The translations under genes were made by a program, and so were the position numbers. A stretch of 63,635 nt of DNA. Source: Paludibacter sp. GTDB lineage: Bacteria > Bacteroidota > Bacteroidia > Bacteroidales > Paludibacteraceae. Below, in pieces: positions 1 through 8,308 of the stretch (the stretch's first letter is position 1; every line of letters begins with the position of its first letter). The notes under the pieces were generated by a model that was given only the letters and a program-made list of their open reading frames with translations, ran no database searches and was not told where the DNA came from. The DNA is taken from NCBI GenBank assembly GCA_010365115.1, contig JAAFGX010000016.1:1-63635 (forward strand), in the 5' to 3' direction.

Positions 1-110
1 AAATGATCAGAGAGGATTAATAATGATATAAAGATACTAATAATCAATTGATTATGCAAATATATTGAATGTTTTTTATTTTAGTAAAGTAGAAATAGTA
101 GAAAAAACTA

Positions 111-1607
111 TTATAGTTCCCCTTTAAGGGTTAGAGCCACTTTCGTTAGCCACTTTTCATACGCCACTTTCGTTGCTATTACGTTTTCTGTTTCAGGAGT
201 AATTACCTGTATTTTCTTTAAAGTAGCAAATGCTTCCTCAGCATCTTTGTAAATACCTGCTCCTATACCTGCTCCACGTGCTGCACCTACCGAACCATCA
301 GTATTATAAAGTTCAATAGTAGCTCCGGTGATATTAGCCAACGTTTGACGGAAAATCGGACTTAAAAACAAGTTAGCATGTCCGGCACGAATGGTTTTGG
401 TTTCTATTCCCATTTGATTCATAATATCCATACCATATTTGAACGAAAACGCAATGCTTTCGTGAGCAGCACGAATCAAATGCGCTTTGCTAATGCGGTT
501 GAAGTTTACTCCGTGAATGGAACAATTTGGTTCCTGATTTCCGAGTACCCTTTCTGCCCCGTTACCAAAAGGAACAATGCTCACACCTTCACTACCAATG
601 GGAATTGCGGCGGCCAGTTCGTTCATTTCGGCATAACTAATTCCTTCGGGAGCTACATTATTCTTAATCCATGTATTCAAAATGGCTGTTCCGTTGATAC
701 ATAGTAACACACCAATACGTATATCAGCTTTAGTATGATTAACGTGAGCGAATGAGTTCACTCGTGATTGTGTATCGTATTTAGAATCACTGTTTACGCC
801 ATATACCACACCCGAAGTCCCACCGGTAGCAGCAATCTCGCCAGGATTCAATACGTTTAATGAAAGAGCATTGTTAGGTTGATCTCCTGCGCGATAAGTT
901 ACAGGAGTACCTTCACACAGTCCCAGTTCAGCGGCAATATCAGCTTTAATACTTCCCTGTTGACCAAAAGTTGGAACAATCTCAGGAATCAGATTCATAT
1001 CGAAGCCGTAATAATCGAACAGGAATTTGGCCGGAGCTTCTGCTTTGAAATCCCATGCAATACCCTCCGACAAACCGGAAGCAGTAGTACAGGCTTTTCC
1101 GGTCATACGCATAGCCAAATAATCACCGGGCAGCATATAATATTTTGCTTTCACAAAGTTTTCAGGCTCATTTTCTTTTACCCATGCCATTTTTGACAAG
1201 GTGAAATTTCCCGGAGAATTCAATAAATTGGATAAGCATTTCTCAGCTCCAACGGCATTAAACGCTTTTTCACCATAAGGAACCGCTCGACTGTCGCACC
1301 AAATAATGGAGTTGCGAATCGCTTGTTGGTTTTCGTCCACCAGCACCAAACCGTGCATTTGATACGAAATACCAATGGCTTTAATTTCCGCAGCCTTCAC
1401 ACCTGATTCTTCCAACACCACTTGCGTAGCCAGTTTCAGATTTTTCCACCATATTTCAGGATTTTGCTCCGCCCAACCTGTTTTCACCGAAATAATTTCC
1501 ATTTCCACTTTTGGAAAAAATGCCGACGAAATGCATTCGCCTGTGGTGGCATTCACCAGACTCGCCTTCACTGACGAACTGCCTAAATCATAACCTAATA
1601 GATACAT
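111..1607 (-). CDS. xylB: Xylulokinase (FGGY-family carbohydrate kinase)
   Basis: ATP-dependent phosphorylation of D-xylulose to xylulose 5-phosphate in the cytoplasm, feeding the pentose phosphate pathway. The 498-residue length is normal for xylulokinases. The N-terminus GYDLGSSSVKASLV is the FGGY phosphate-binding segment, GWAEQNP follows near residue 44, and YQMHGLVLVD near residue 83 carries the QMHG motif typical of xylulose kinases. ATGGTSG and AGHANLF mark the second actin-like ATPase domain. There is no signal peptide. It lies 138 bp downstream of a NUDIX-type regulator on the same strand, which suggests pentose-responsive control. Another FGGY specificity (ribulose, fuculose) is possible but less likely given QMHG. 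Confidence 0.85.
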   Translation of the reverse strand: MYLLGYDLGSSSVKASLVNATTGECISSAFFPKVEMEIISVKTGWAEQNPEIWWKNLKLATQVVLEESGVKAAEIKAIGISYQMHGLVLVDENQQAIRNSIIWCDSRAVPYGEKAFNAVGAEKCLSNLLNSPGNFTLSKMAWVKENEPENFVKAKYYMLPGDYLAMRMTGKACTTASGLSEGIAWDFKAEAPAKFLFDYYGFDMNLIPEIVPTFGQQGSIKADIAAELGLCEGTPVTYRAGDQPNNALSLNVLNPGEIAATGGTSGVVYGVNSDSKYDTQSRVNSFAHVNHTKADIRIGVLLCINGTAILNTWIKNNVAPEGISYAEMNELAAAIPIGSEGVSIVPFGNGAERVLGNQEPNCSIHGVNFNRISKAHLIRAAHESIAFSFKYGMDIMNQMGIETKTIRAGHANLFLSPIFRQTLANITGATIELYNTDGSVGAARGAGIGAGIYKDAEEAFATLKKIQVITPETENVIATKVAYEKWLTKVALTLKGEL

Positions 1608-1745
1608 ATGACCCTCTCGAAACCCCCTAAAGGGGGAAGTTTTAGTTAGTATTGTTATTTATATTATTTAATTTCAAATAAAATTAGAGACGAAACAAAT
1701 CCAGTTCACCGCAATTTATCCCGATCTATCAGGAGGAGTTAAGGG

Positions 1746-2447
1746 CTATTTCTTATATTTATACAACCTTGCCGCTCGATGCGGAACGCCTTCTTCCAAC
1801 TCATCAAGTGCTACTACATAAGGCCATTGAGCTACTTTTTTTTGGAAATTCCGCACATCCGAACGGGTTTGATGCACCGTGTCGTACAGCGACCTCAATT
1901 GTGAAATGGTGAATTTACGTTGCAACAATTCAAAAAGCAAATGCGGTTCAATATCAAGATTATAACGCACATGTTCCAAGCCTTTTTTGATAATTTCAGC
2001 ATGGTCAAATGCCAGATTCATAGTTGAAACTTCATTTAAGTCGTACCAGTTGACCTGTGTATTTTCATTTTTTACCTGAATCTTACGATCAATCTTAATC
2101 AACGCAACATAGGCTACTGTAACTATCCGTCCAATTTTTAGCTGCAAGGTATTTTCCAACCATAAAATATCCCGTGGGTTTGAAGTACGGTTTGGACTTC
2201 CAAAGCTGCGAAACTGACTAAGATAAATATTTTTCAGTCCGGTAAGTTCATTCAGGACACGTGAAGCTGCATCATCCAAATTTTCATCGTTCAGAATAAT
2301 GCTTCCCGGAAGCTTCTTGTCATTATATAATTCGTTTTGTTCTGTGATATTACGTTCAATAAGCAGTACTTTCAGGTCTTCACCATTGAATCCAAACACA
2401 ACACAGTCGACAGACACATGGGGATTATATAAATTGTTTATTGGCAT
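1746..2447 (-). CDS. NUDIX-domain transcriptional regulator (NrtR/AraR-like)
   Basis: About 233 residues: an N-terminal NUDIX-fold domain (residues about 5-145, beginning HVSVDCVVFGFNGEDLKVLLIER) followed by a winged-helix DNA-binding domain (about 150-230, QRKFTISQLRSLYDTVH). The usual GX5EX7REUXEE catalytic NUDIX box is degenerate (PGSIILNDENLDDAASRVLNEL), as in regulators that use the fold as an effector sensor. NUDIX regulators of this layout control NAD or arabinose/pentose genes; the adjacent xylulokinase favours a pentose. I chose the ATG at 2447, where homology begins; an in-frame upstream ATG at 2531 would add 28 unsupported residues. A 13-bp repeat occurs three times upstream and could be its operator. 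Confidence 0.75.
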   Translation of the reverse strand: MPINNLYNPHVSVDCVVFGFNGEDLKVLLIERNITEQNELYNDKKLPGSIILNDENLDDAASRVLNELTGLKNIYLSQFRSFGSPNRTSNPRDILWLENTLQLKIGRIVTVAYVALIKIDRKIQVKNENTQVNWYDLNEVSTMNLAFDHAEIIKKGLEHVRYNLDIEPHLLFELLQRKFTISQLRSLYDTVHQTRSDVRNFQKKVAQWPYVVALDELEEGVPHRAARLYKYKK

Positions 2448-2557
2448 TTTTAGAGTAATATTACATTCAAGGGTACAAAAATACATAATTATATTCAAAT
2501 TATTATACGAAATACATATGTTATAAAACACATTATCAATGCATTAAATACTGTTTA

Positions 2558-2691
2558 TATTACAATAAGTTCAATTTAATTACTGTTATTATTACAATAA
2601 GTGTTTTCACCAATAATCACTAAATAGAGCATTATAAAACAATTGAAGCTTTCCATTAAGTAAAAAGCTTTATTGATGTATTACAATAAGT
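2558..2691. promoter_or_regulatory. Three copies of a 13-bp repeat upstream of the regulator gene
   Basis: TATTACAATAAGT occurs at 2558-2570, 2590-2602 and 2679-2691, all in the same orientation. The middle copy is embedded in TTATT-AC-AATAA, a palindrome with 5-bp arms. The remainder of the gene-free interval 2448-2693 is AT-rich and shows nothing else recognisable. Position between a regulator gene and a HipB-like remnant makes operator iterons plausible. This is inference from repetition only. Confidence 0.4.
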
Positions 2692-2693
2692 AA

Positions 2694-2975
2694 TATGAAG
2701 TATATGAACAATCGGGTAGCGATATTATCCGACAGTTTGGGAAACGATACAGTGATTATCGTAAACGAATGGGTTTTACTCAAAAGGAAGTAGCAGAGAA
2801 ATCAGGATTGAGCGTATTTACAATCAGTTCTCTTGAAAATGGTTCTTCTACTGGGATTACGTTGACTTCGTTTATCAAATTGTTACGAGCTATTGATAGC
2901 CTTGAAGAAATTGAGAAACTGTTGCCTGAACTTCCTCAAAGTCCACGTGCATTGTTTAAGAAACAGCAAAAATAG
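2694..2975 (+). pseudogene. HipB-like HTH (XRE) antitoxin remnant, no start codon
   Basis: From 2769 the frame encodes a 68-residue helix-turn-helix protein (GFTQKEVAEKSGLSVFTIS, then SLENG) with a C-terminal segment LLRAIDSLEEIEKLLPE typical of HipB-type antitoxins. In the same frame, family-like sequence continues upstream of this ATG (DIIRQFGKRYSDYRKRMGFTQ) back to a TAA at 2691, but without an ATG. Either an unusual start codon is used or the gene has lost its 5' end. HipB genes normally precede hipA; here the next gene downstream is a convergent sulfatase and no HipA is visible. An orphan or decayed toxin-antitoxin component is likely; a short functional protein from 2769 cannot be excluded. 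Confidence 0.55.
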
Positions 2976-3000
2976 ATTTAAACACTTATTAAAAAAGTAT

Positions 3001-5142
3001 TTACGCAACGATAAATTTTGTGGAGTTTACAAATTTTTTGTTTATTATTTTTACAATATAACACCCTTTCAGGAATTTTGAGGTCTTAATATTTAATACA
3101 TTTGAATCGAAATTCTGCTGAATAATTAGCTTTCCATCAACATTAAAAATCTGCGCCTTTAAATTTTTAACGTCATTGGTTTGAACCTTAATTGTTAACC
3201 CGTTCGAATTTGACGATACAATAATATCACTTTCATTGAATGACCTGACCTCAGGTATTGATGTTTGTATTTCGAAGGCAGGTCGCATTTCGAACCGAAT
3301 AGAACTAATGCCACCTGAAATTGTTGCGTTCGTATTGATCAATCCAATACTTGTGTTAGTAGTAGTGATTTGAATGGTATCATTTGTCAGTATATTGAAT
3401 GTAGTGCCTGTAGGTAAGCCTGTTATATTCGTAATTCCGGGTATTTTTATTTTGGCAATATCATTCTGATACAAGGTGTAATTTGCATTCAACCGACCTA
3501 TCGGACGTGACTTAACGCTATAATAATAGGGAGAGTTTACTTTTTTTAGCCATTTTAGCAACAAAACTTTATGCGCCTGCGCATTTTCCATTTCCGAAGT
3601 CGGAATACCTGTTTTCTTTAAAATATTGATATGCTCCAAACTATCTGTTCTCAAATCGTAAAAGCCATCAATAGCCGTGTTTTTTGCCTCAGCGGTATGA
3701 GCTATCATCAATTTAAAATTGTCGGTGCGCACCATAAAACCGGGTATTTTATCATTGTACCATTCCGAAACGGCAAACTGAACATCGCTTTTGTTGTAAG
3801 TGTTTTCGATAAAAGGACGCAACGATTTGCCATCACATTTATAAGCCGATAAATTAAAATAATCGTCAATAGTAGGGCGAACATCAATTAGGTTTACTGG
3901 AACTGTAATGCGTTTCCCGGGTGCAATCTTTGCCGGATAACGAATAATCAATGGCACACGGGCTGATTCGTCGTAGAAATTATTCTTCGAATGCATACCG
4001 TGCGAACCCATCATTTCGCCATGGTCGCCACAAAAAACAATCATAGTTTTGTCAGTCAATCCCTCATCGTCCAATTTTTTCAGGATCTCACCTAATTTAT
4101 CATCAATTTCTTTTACCATTTCGTAGTAGCGGGCCACGAAAATACCAATGGTAGCCGGATTTTGGTACGCTCCCATTTTAGCAATACTGTAGGCATAATA
4201 AGGCGATTGCAATTCGCTTGTTTTATAATAAGTAGATGAAGTACTATTCACAAAGTAATTTTCCGGAACAGGCATGGTGGCTGCATTGAGTGAGCCATAA
4301 TACGGAGGTGACACGACAAATGGCGGATGAGGAGGGCCAAATGAACAATGGATACTGAAACGTTTGGTTTTATTTCTTTCAATTGCATCGATGGTGTGAA
4401 TGGCATCCATTGTTGCTTCGGTATGGGCAGAGTCAATAAGAACTTTCCCAAATCTCTGATAATCAACAGTTGTTGTTAATGTGGGATCAATAACTCGTGC
4501 ATCGAGCGCATCGGGCATATAATTTAATTTGCCAGGTGCTCCGCTAAGCGCTCCGGGTTGAGTTGGAGCTGAACTTATATTTAATTGGGCTTTCCACCAG
4601 TTCATATAATTTGTGCCTAAAGTAACACCCAAAACAGGATGTGTTGGACCTGAGGCAAAGGTTATTGGTCGATTAGCGTAAATATATGCTTTGCTTTCGG
4701 GTGCATGCCATTTGCCATAATACTCACAGGTATAACCATTTTCAGCCAACACTTCATCGTAAGTTTTGGTTTTATAAATTGGTTCATTGCCGGTTAATAA
4801 TGAACTTGTTCCGACCTCTGAAGCATAGGAATTACCCCAAATTCCGGTATTGCAAAGACTATTTCCGGTAAGCATGCTGGCTCGTGAAGGTGTACTGACA
4901 GGACTTTGGGCATAGGCACGGGTAAATATTACTCCTTCGGCAGCCAAGCGGTCCATATTGGGAGTTGAAATAATTTTATTGCCCATGCAACTCAATGCAT
5001 CGAAACGCAATTGGTCGGAAATAATATAAATCAAGTTGGGTGATTCAGCAGATGCTTTCTCAACAAAATTTCGTGCATTGGCACTTAATATCGTAATGCC
5101 TGAAAGCAGAATAGGAAATGATATGTGATTTTTTTTTAGCAT
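3001..5142 (-). CDS. T9SS-secreted serine-type sulfatase
   Basis: Family S1 arylsulfatase-type enzyme hydrolysing sulfate esters, probably on a polysaccharide. 713 residues: signal peptide (about 1-24), sulfatase domain (about 34-500) starting NLIYIISDQLRFDALSC, and a C-terminal T9SS sorting tail ending NKKFVNSTKFIVA. The active-site motif SPVSTPSR places Ser83 at the position converted to formylglycine, so maturation needs an anSME-type radical SAM enzyme, which is not in this window. Metal-binding FCGDHGEMMGSHGMHSKN is present. A Ser-type catalytic site combined with a T9SS tail predicts an extracellular or surface sulfatase. It is second in an operon, 76 bp behind the GH71/99-like gene. 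The exact sulfated sugar cannot be told. Confidence 0.85.
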   Translation of the reverse strand: MLKKNHISFPILLSGITILSANARNFVEKASAESPNLIYIISDQLRFDALSCMGNKIISTPNMDRLAAEGVIFTRAYAQSPVSTPSRASMLTGNSLCNTGIWGNSYASEVGTSSLLTGNEPIYKTKTYDEVLAENGYTCEYYGKWHAPESKAYIYANRPITFASGPTHPVLGVTLGTNYMNWWKAQLNISSAPTQPGALSGAPGKLNYMPDALDARVIDPTLTTTVDYQRFGKVLIDSAHTEATMDAIHTIDAIERNKTKRFSIHCSFGPPHPPFVVSPPYYGSLNAATMPVPENYFVNSTSSTYYKTSELQSPYYAYSIAKMGAYQNPATIGIFVARYYEMVKEIDDKLGEILKKLDDEGLTDKTMIVFCGDHGEMMGSHGMHSKNNFYDESARVPLIIRYPAKIAPGKRITVPVNLIDVRPTIDDYFNLSAYKCDGKSLRPFIENTYNKSDVQFAVSEWYNDKIPGFMVRTDNFKLMIAHTAEAKNTAIDGFYDLRTDSLEHINILKKTGIPTSEMENAQAHKVLLLKWLKKVNSPYYYSVKSRPIGRLNANYTLYQNDIAKIKIPGITNITGLPTGTTFNILTNDTIQITTTNTSIGLINTNATISGGISSIRFEMRPAFEIQTSIPEVRSFNESDIIVSSNSNGLTIKVQTNDVKNLKAQIFNVDGKLIIQQNFDSNVLNIKTSKFLKGCYIVKIINKKFVNSTKFIVA

Positions 5143-5218
5143 AATTTATTTTTTAGAATCAAGAACCAAGAGCAAAGACGGCAGACAGAAATAAAAACAC
5201 GAAACACGAAATGCGAAA

Positions 5219-6478
5219 CTACTTTCTTATTGGCAACACATTGGAAAACGGTATTTCCTTGCGCAGCATTTTTCCTCCCAAACCCGACAACCAAAGATAA
5301 TGGTCGGAAGGCAAGCCCTCGTTTCCAATAAAAACACTTTCGCCAACAGGTGGATTGTTTTCAATTTTAAAAATGGCTGTTCCTTCATCTATTTCGTCGA
5401 ACATGGCATAATACAGCATTTCGCAACCCAACTCAATGGATTTTGAAATTTGATCCCAATAGAAATTGCCTCCGTTTCGCGGATTTACATTGCTTTTAGA
5501 ATCCGGTTTCATGTTGTACCAACTGAAGCCGGGAAAAAGCACTGGAACATAATCCAAACCATTCGTCTTACACCAATCTAAATCCTTAGCTATCAACTCA
5601 TGAAATTCGGGATAGGTATTTTGATTAAACCGATTAACCAACCAAGGTTGAACAATATCCGCTCTTTTAATTATTTCGTGCAATTTCGGGTTTTCGTCCG
5701 AATCGGAACCCAATTCGCGCCAACGCGTAGGAACACCCAGCAATACCGAACATCCACCGTACTCCGGGTCGTTTTTAAAGAAATTCAGTAACTTGTCAAA
5801 TTCAGGATAGCTGTATTTTCGACCATCGCCAAAACCAACGCCCCAAATTGCCACCAATGGTTTATTGCGGTGATAAAGATAATGATTATTTTTTCTACTC
5901 GTCAGTTTGTGTTTGTCCACTAAATTTTTCCAGTCTTTGATTACCAGATCCACTTCTTGTGGTTTCATACCCGACAAATCGTACATTATGCAAATGGCAC
6001 GATTGTTTTCTTCGGCAGCATTCAGGGCATTTCCCAACACTGTATTCGTATGGTTTACACCAACCGGAGTTCTTATGGAAGCCACAAACCGTTGCATAAA
6101 AACACCATCGATGCCATATTCTTTCATCCACTTGAAATGCAGGTCGGTTGTGCTTTTGTCGTACGAGCTGAATGTATAAGCCGGACTTCCATCGGCAAAA
6201 CTGAACGGTGTTTTGTATTTTACTTTATATTCAGTCATATCGGGCCACATATCAATGGTACATTTACCCGGCCTGAATTCATTGTTTTTGGTATAATGAT
6301 TCCAGCCTCTGCCGGCGCCATCGTCAGGAGCATTGAACCAACCCTGATAACCAGCCATTGTAAGACCATTGTATGACATAAAACGGCTTACGGGAGCATG
6401 GTGATTTTTTGCCCAAATATTGGCAGAACATAGAAAAAGTATAGTTGAAAGAATGATAACCTTTATTGAAATCTTCAT
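5219..6478 (-). CDS. GH71/99-like secreted glycoside hydrolase
   Basis: 419 residues with a signal peptide (1-23). The body resembles the GH71/GH99-like TIM-barrel group: GLTMAGYQGWFNAPDDG near the N-terminus, HFKWMKEYGIDGVFMQRF in the middle, and FDEIDEGTAIF near residue 365. The E-x-x-E spacing in DEIDEGT matches the catalytic pair of bacterial GH99 endo-alpha-mannanases (known for that family; assignment here is inference). Two paralogues, at 44417 and 49426, keep the same motif. It is first in a two-gene operon with the T9SS sulfatase, driven by the triple-box promoter at 6510-6554. No T9SS tail, so it is probably periplasmic. Confidence 0.7.
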   Translation of the reverse strand: MKISIKVIILSTILFLCSANIWAKNHHAPVSRFMSYNGLTMAGYQGWFNAPDDGAGRGWNHYTKNNEFRPGKCTIDMWPDMTEYKVKYKTPFSFADGSPAYTFSSYDKSTTDLHFKWMKEYGIDGVFMQRFVASIRTPVGVNHTNTVLGNALNAAEENNRAICIMYDLSGMKPQEVDLVIKDWKNLVDKHKLTSRKNNHYLYHRNKPLVAIWGVGFGDGRKYSYPEFDKLLNFFKNDPEYGGCSVLLGVPTRWRELGSDSDENPKLHEIIKRADIVQPWLVNRFNQNTYPEFHELIAKDLDWCKTNGLDYVPVLFPGFSWYNMKPDSKSNVNPRNGGNFYWDQISKSIELGCEMLYYAMFDEIDEGTAIFKIENNPPVGESVFIGNEGLPSDHYLWLSGLGGKMLRKEIPFSNVLPIRK

Positions 6479-6509
6479 ATGGGAATTGAATTATCTGTTA
6501 TTTTTAAAA

Positions 6510-6554
6510 CAAAGATAAAGGTGGATGATTAATAAATGATTAATTTATAATTAA
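6510..6554 (-). promoter_or_regulatory. Triple TTAAT-box promoter a
   Basis: Read on the minus strand: TTAAT boxes whose plus-strand complements start at 6550, 6539 and 6528 (11-bp steps), then 10 nt, then the -7 box TATCTTTG (6510-6517). It lies 32 bp upstream of the GH71/99-like start. The same arrangement occurs six more times in this window. Confidence 0.75.
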
Positions 6555-6734
6555 TATCAAACTCATGATCTAATATTTTTATATTTTATTTCAATCCCAC
6601 CCTTTATTGGCTAATTTGTTACTATCATTCAGATCTTAGTGATTTTTACTCCGGTCGTAAAGCTTCCTATTATTTCAATCATTGGAGTAAATGTTTTAGT
6701 TTGTTAATCAGTTGTTTCGGGTTTTTTTTAGCTA

Positions 6735-7367
6735 TTAGTAAACATCATATTTTGATTCATTAAACATACCATTTTTCAAATCATCGATTAATTGCAAATT
6801 AATTTTTGCAAACTGCCAACCATAATACCTTGAATCTCGATCCTCACGTATGTTTATAGAAGTGGTTTTTGAATCTTCATATATCCAAAAATTAAAGTTT
6901 GTACCATCGTATATTTCTATCTTTTTAGGAAACAAATCAACAAACTTTTGATGAACAGTTTTCCGAAATGCATATAACATTTTGGTTTTAAAGCTATCAC
7001 TTATTTCCACAGAAAAACTATCTGTTTGTAGTTTTAGTTGTTTATAGTTGTGATTTCTAAATGCTGTAATCACCTCAGCACTAACATTTTTATATAAAAT
7101 GCGCGCTTCAATATAGGCTTTAGCATTTCTTTCAATCAATCTTAACGAGGCATTGGGTTTTACATGAGGAGATAATACAAATACAGCCAATTCCTTAGTT
7201 GTTAGTGAGTCAACGGTAGGATATAAATGCTTTTTATGTTCCATCCTAAGTGCTATTCCAAAAGTATCAACCTGTTGCTTACGAGGTTGTTGTGCACTTA
7301 CATGTACTATAATTGCAAGTGAACTGATAAAAAAAAATGCGGTTTTGAACGACAAATGAAATTTCAT
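6735..7367 (-). CDS. Secreted protein of unknown function, paralogue A
   Basis: I do not recognise a family. 210 residues with a signal peptide ending near SAQQ (about residue 26). It is strongly similar along its length to the next gene at 7523: both share HLYPTVDSLTTKELAVFVL (with P for T in the paralogue), SLRLIE, a MFPKKI or LFPKKI segment, and INLQ(L/I)IDDLKNG near the C-terminus. It looks like a small periplasmic or outer-membrane-associated protein; it has neither a T9SS tail nor a lipobox Cys. Tandem duplication is clear. No triple-box promoter is seen upstream. The 256-bp gap to the GH71/99-like gene holds that gene's promoter and nothing else I recognise. Confidence 0.65.
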   Translation of the reverse strand: MKFHLSFKTAFFFISSLAIIVHVSAQQPRKQQVDTFGIALRMEHKKHLYPTVDSLTTKELAVFVLSPHVKPNASLRLIERNAKAYIEARILYKNVSAEVITAFRNHNYKQLKLQTDSFSVEISDSFKTKMLYAFRKTVHQKFVDLFPKKIEIYDGTNFNFWIYEDSKTTSINIREDRDSRYYGWQFAKINLQLIDDLKNGMFNESKYDVY

Positions 7368-7522
7368 ATTTGATTTATTAAGTAATTTGAAAAATAAAAT
7401 ATGGTATAAAGTATTGATAATAACGCACTAAAACTCCGTAATCAAACTATCATTATAAAAAACTTTTTCTACATTTCTCAACGAAATTTTCATTTCAGGT
7501 TTTTTGTTTGTTATGTTTAATT

Positions 7523-8149
7523 CTAAAATTCATACTTCAATTCGTCAAACACACCATTTTTCAAATCATCAATTATTTGCAGATTTATTTTTGCAAACTT
7601 TTGACCAAAATACAGAGGATCTGAATCTTTTTTGATATTTATTGAAACTGTATTACCATTCTCATTTGTCCAGAATTTAAAACTAGTTCCATGGTATAGT
7701 TGAATCTTCTTAGGAAACATGTTTATAAATTTTTCATGAACAGTCTTCTTAAAAGCGTCCAACATGATGTTTTTAAAACACCTACTAACTTCTACTGTAA
7801 AACTATCAGTTTGTATCGATAACGGCTTATAATTGTGATTGACAAAAGCCATGAGTGTCTCTTCTCCTACATTTTTATATAAAGAACGCACTTCTATATA
7901 CGTTTTTCCATTTTTCTCGATTAACCTTAACGAGGAATTGGGTTTGCCAAGAGGGAATAAAACAAAAACAGCCAATTCCTTTGTTGTGAGCGAATCAACC
8001 GGAGGATACAAGTGTTTCTGTAATTCTGACTTAATTGCTATTCCAATAGTATCAACTCTATGTTTATTCTGTTGAATTTGACCGTATGAACTCAGGGTAA
8101 AAAAGCACATTAGCAGTAATGCGTTGGCATGAACCAATTTACAATTCAT
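7523..8149 (-). CDS. Secreted protein of unknown function, paralogue B
   Basis: 208 residues, signal peptide 1-23 (cleavage around SYGQ). Tandem paralogue of the gene at 6735, with the same HLYPPVDSLTTKELAVFVL segment and ISINIKK/LKNG-type C-terminus. The two genes lie in the same orientation 155 bp apart. The function is not recognisable. Its upstream gap (8150-8308) holds no obvious promoter of the window's shared type, so this pair may be expressed separately from the glycan genes. Confidence 0.65.
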   Translation of the reverse strand: MNCKLVHANALLLMCFFTLSSYGQIQQNKHRVDTIGIAIKSELQKHLYPPVDSLTTKELAVFVLFPLGKPNSSLRLIEKNGKTYIEVRSLYKNVGEETLMAFVNHNYKPLSIQTDSFTVEVSRCFKNIMLDAFKKTVHEKFINMFPKKIQLYHGTSFKFWTNENGNTVSINIKKDSDPLYFGQKFAKINLQIIDDLKNGVFDELKYEF

Positions 8150-8308
8150 TTTCAGTGTGTTGTTTTATAGATTTCATGCGTTCATTTGAAAAATTACAAT
8201 CCAGTTTTTATATTCAGTGCGTTGATTTATTGCATATTGGATTACAAATCCAAAGAATGCAAGGAGGTGAGATTAAAAATAAATTCCACCAAACAGAACA
8301 ATAAAACT

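Noticed and set aside
378..1593. Open frames on the plus strand opposite xylulokinase
   Set aside because: They have no recognisable domains and lie wholly antisense to a clear FGGY kinase; the same reasoning applies to the many plus-strand frames opposite the minus-strand enzymes throughout the window.
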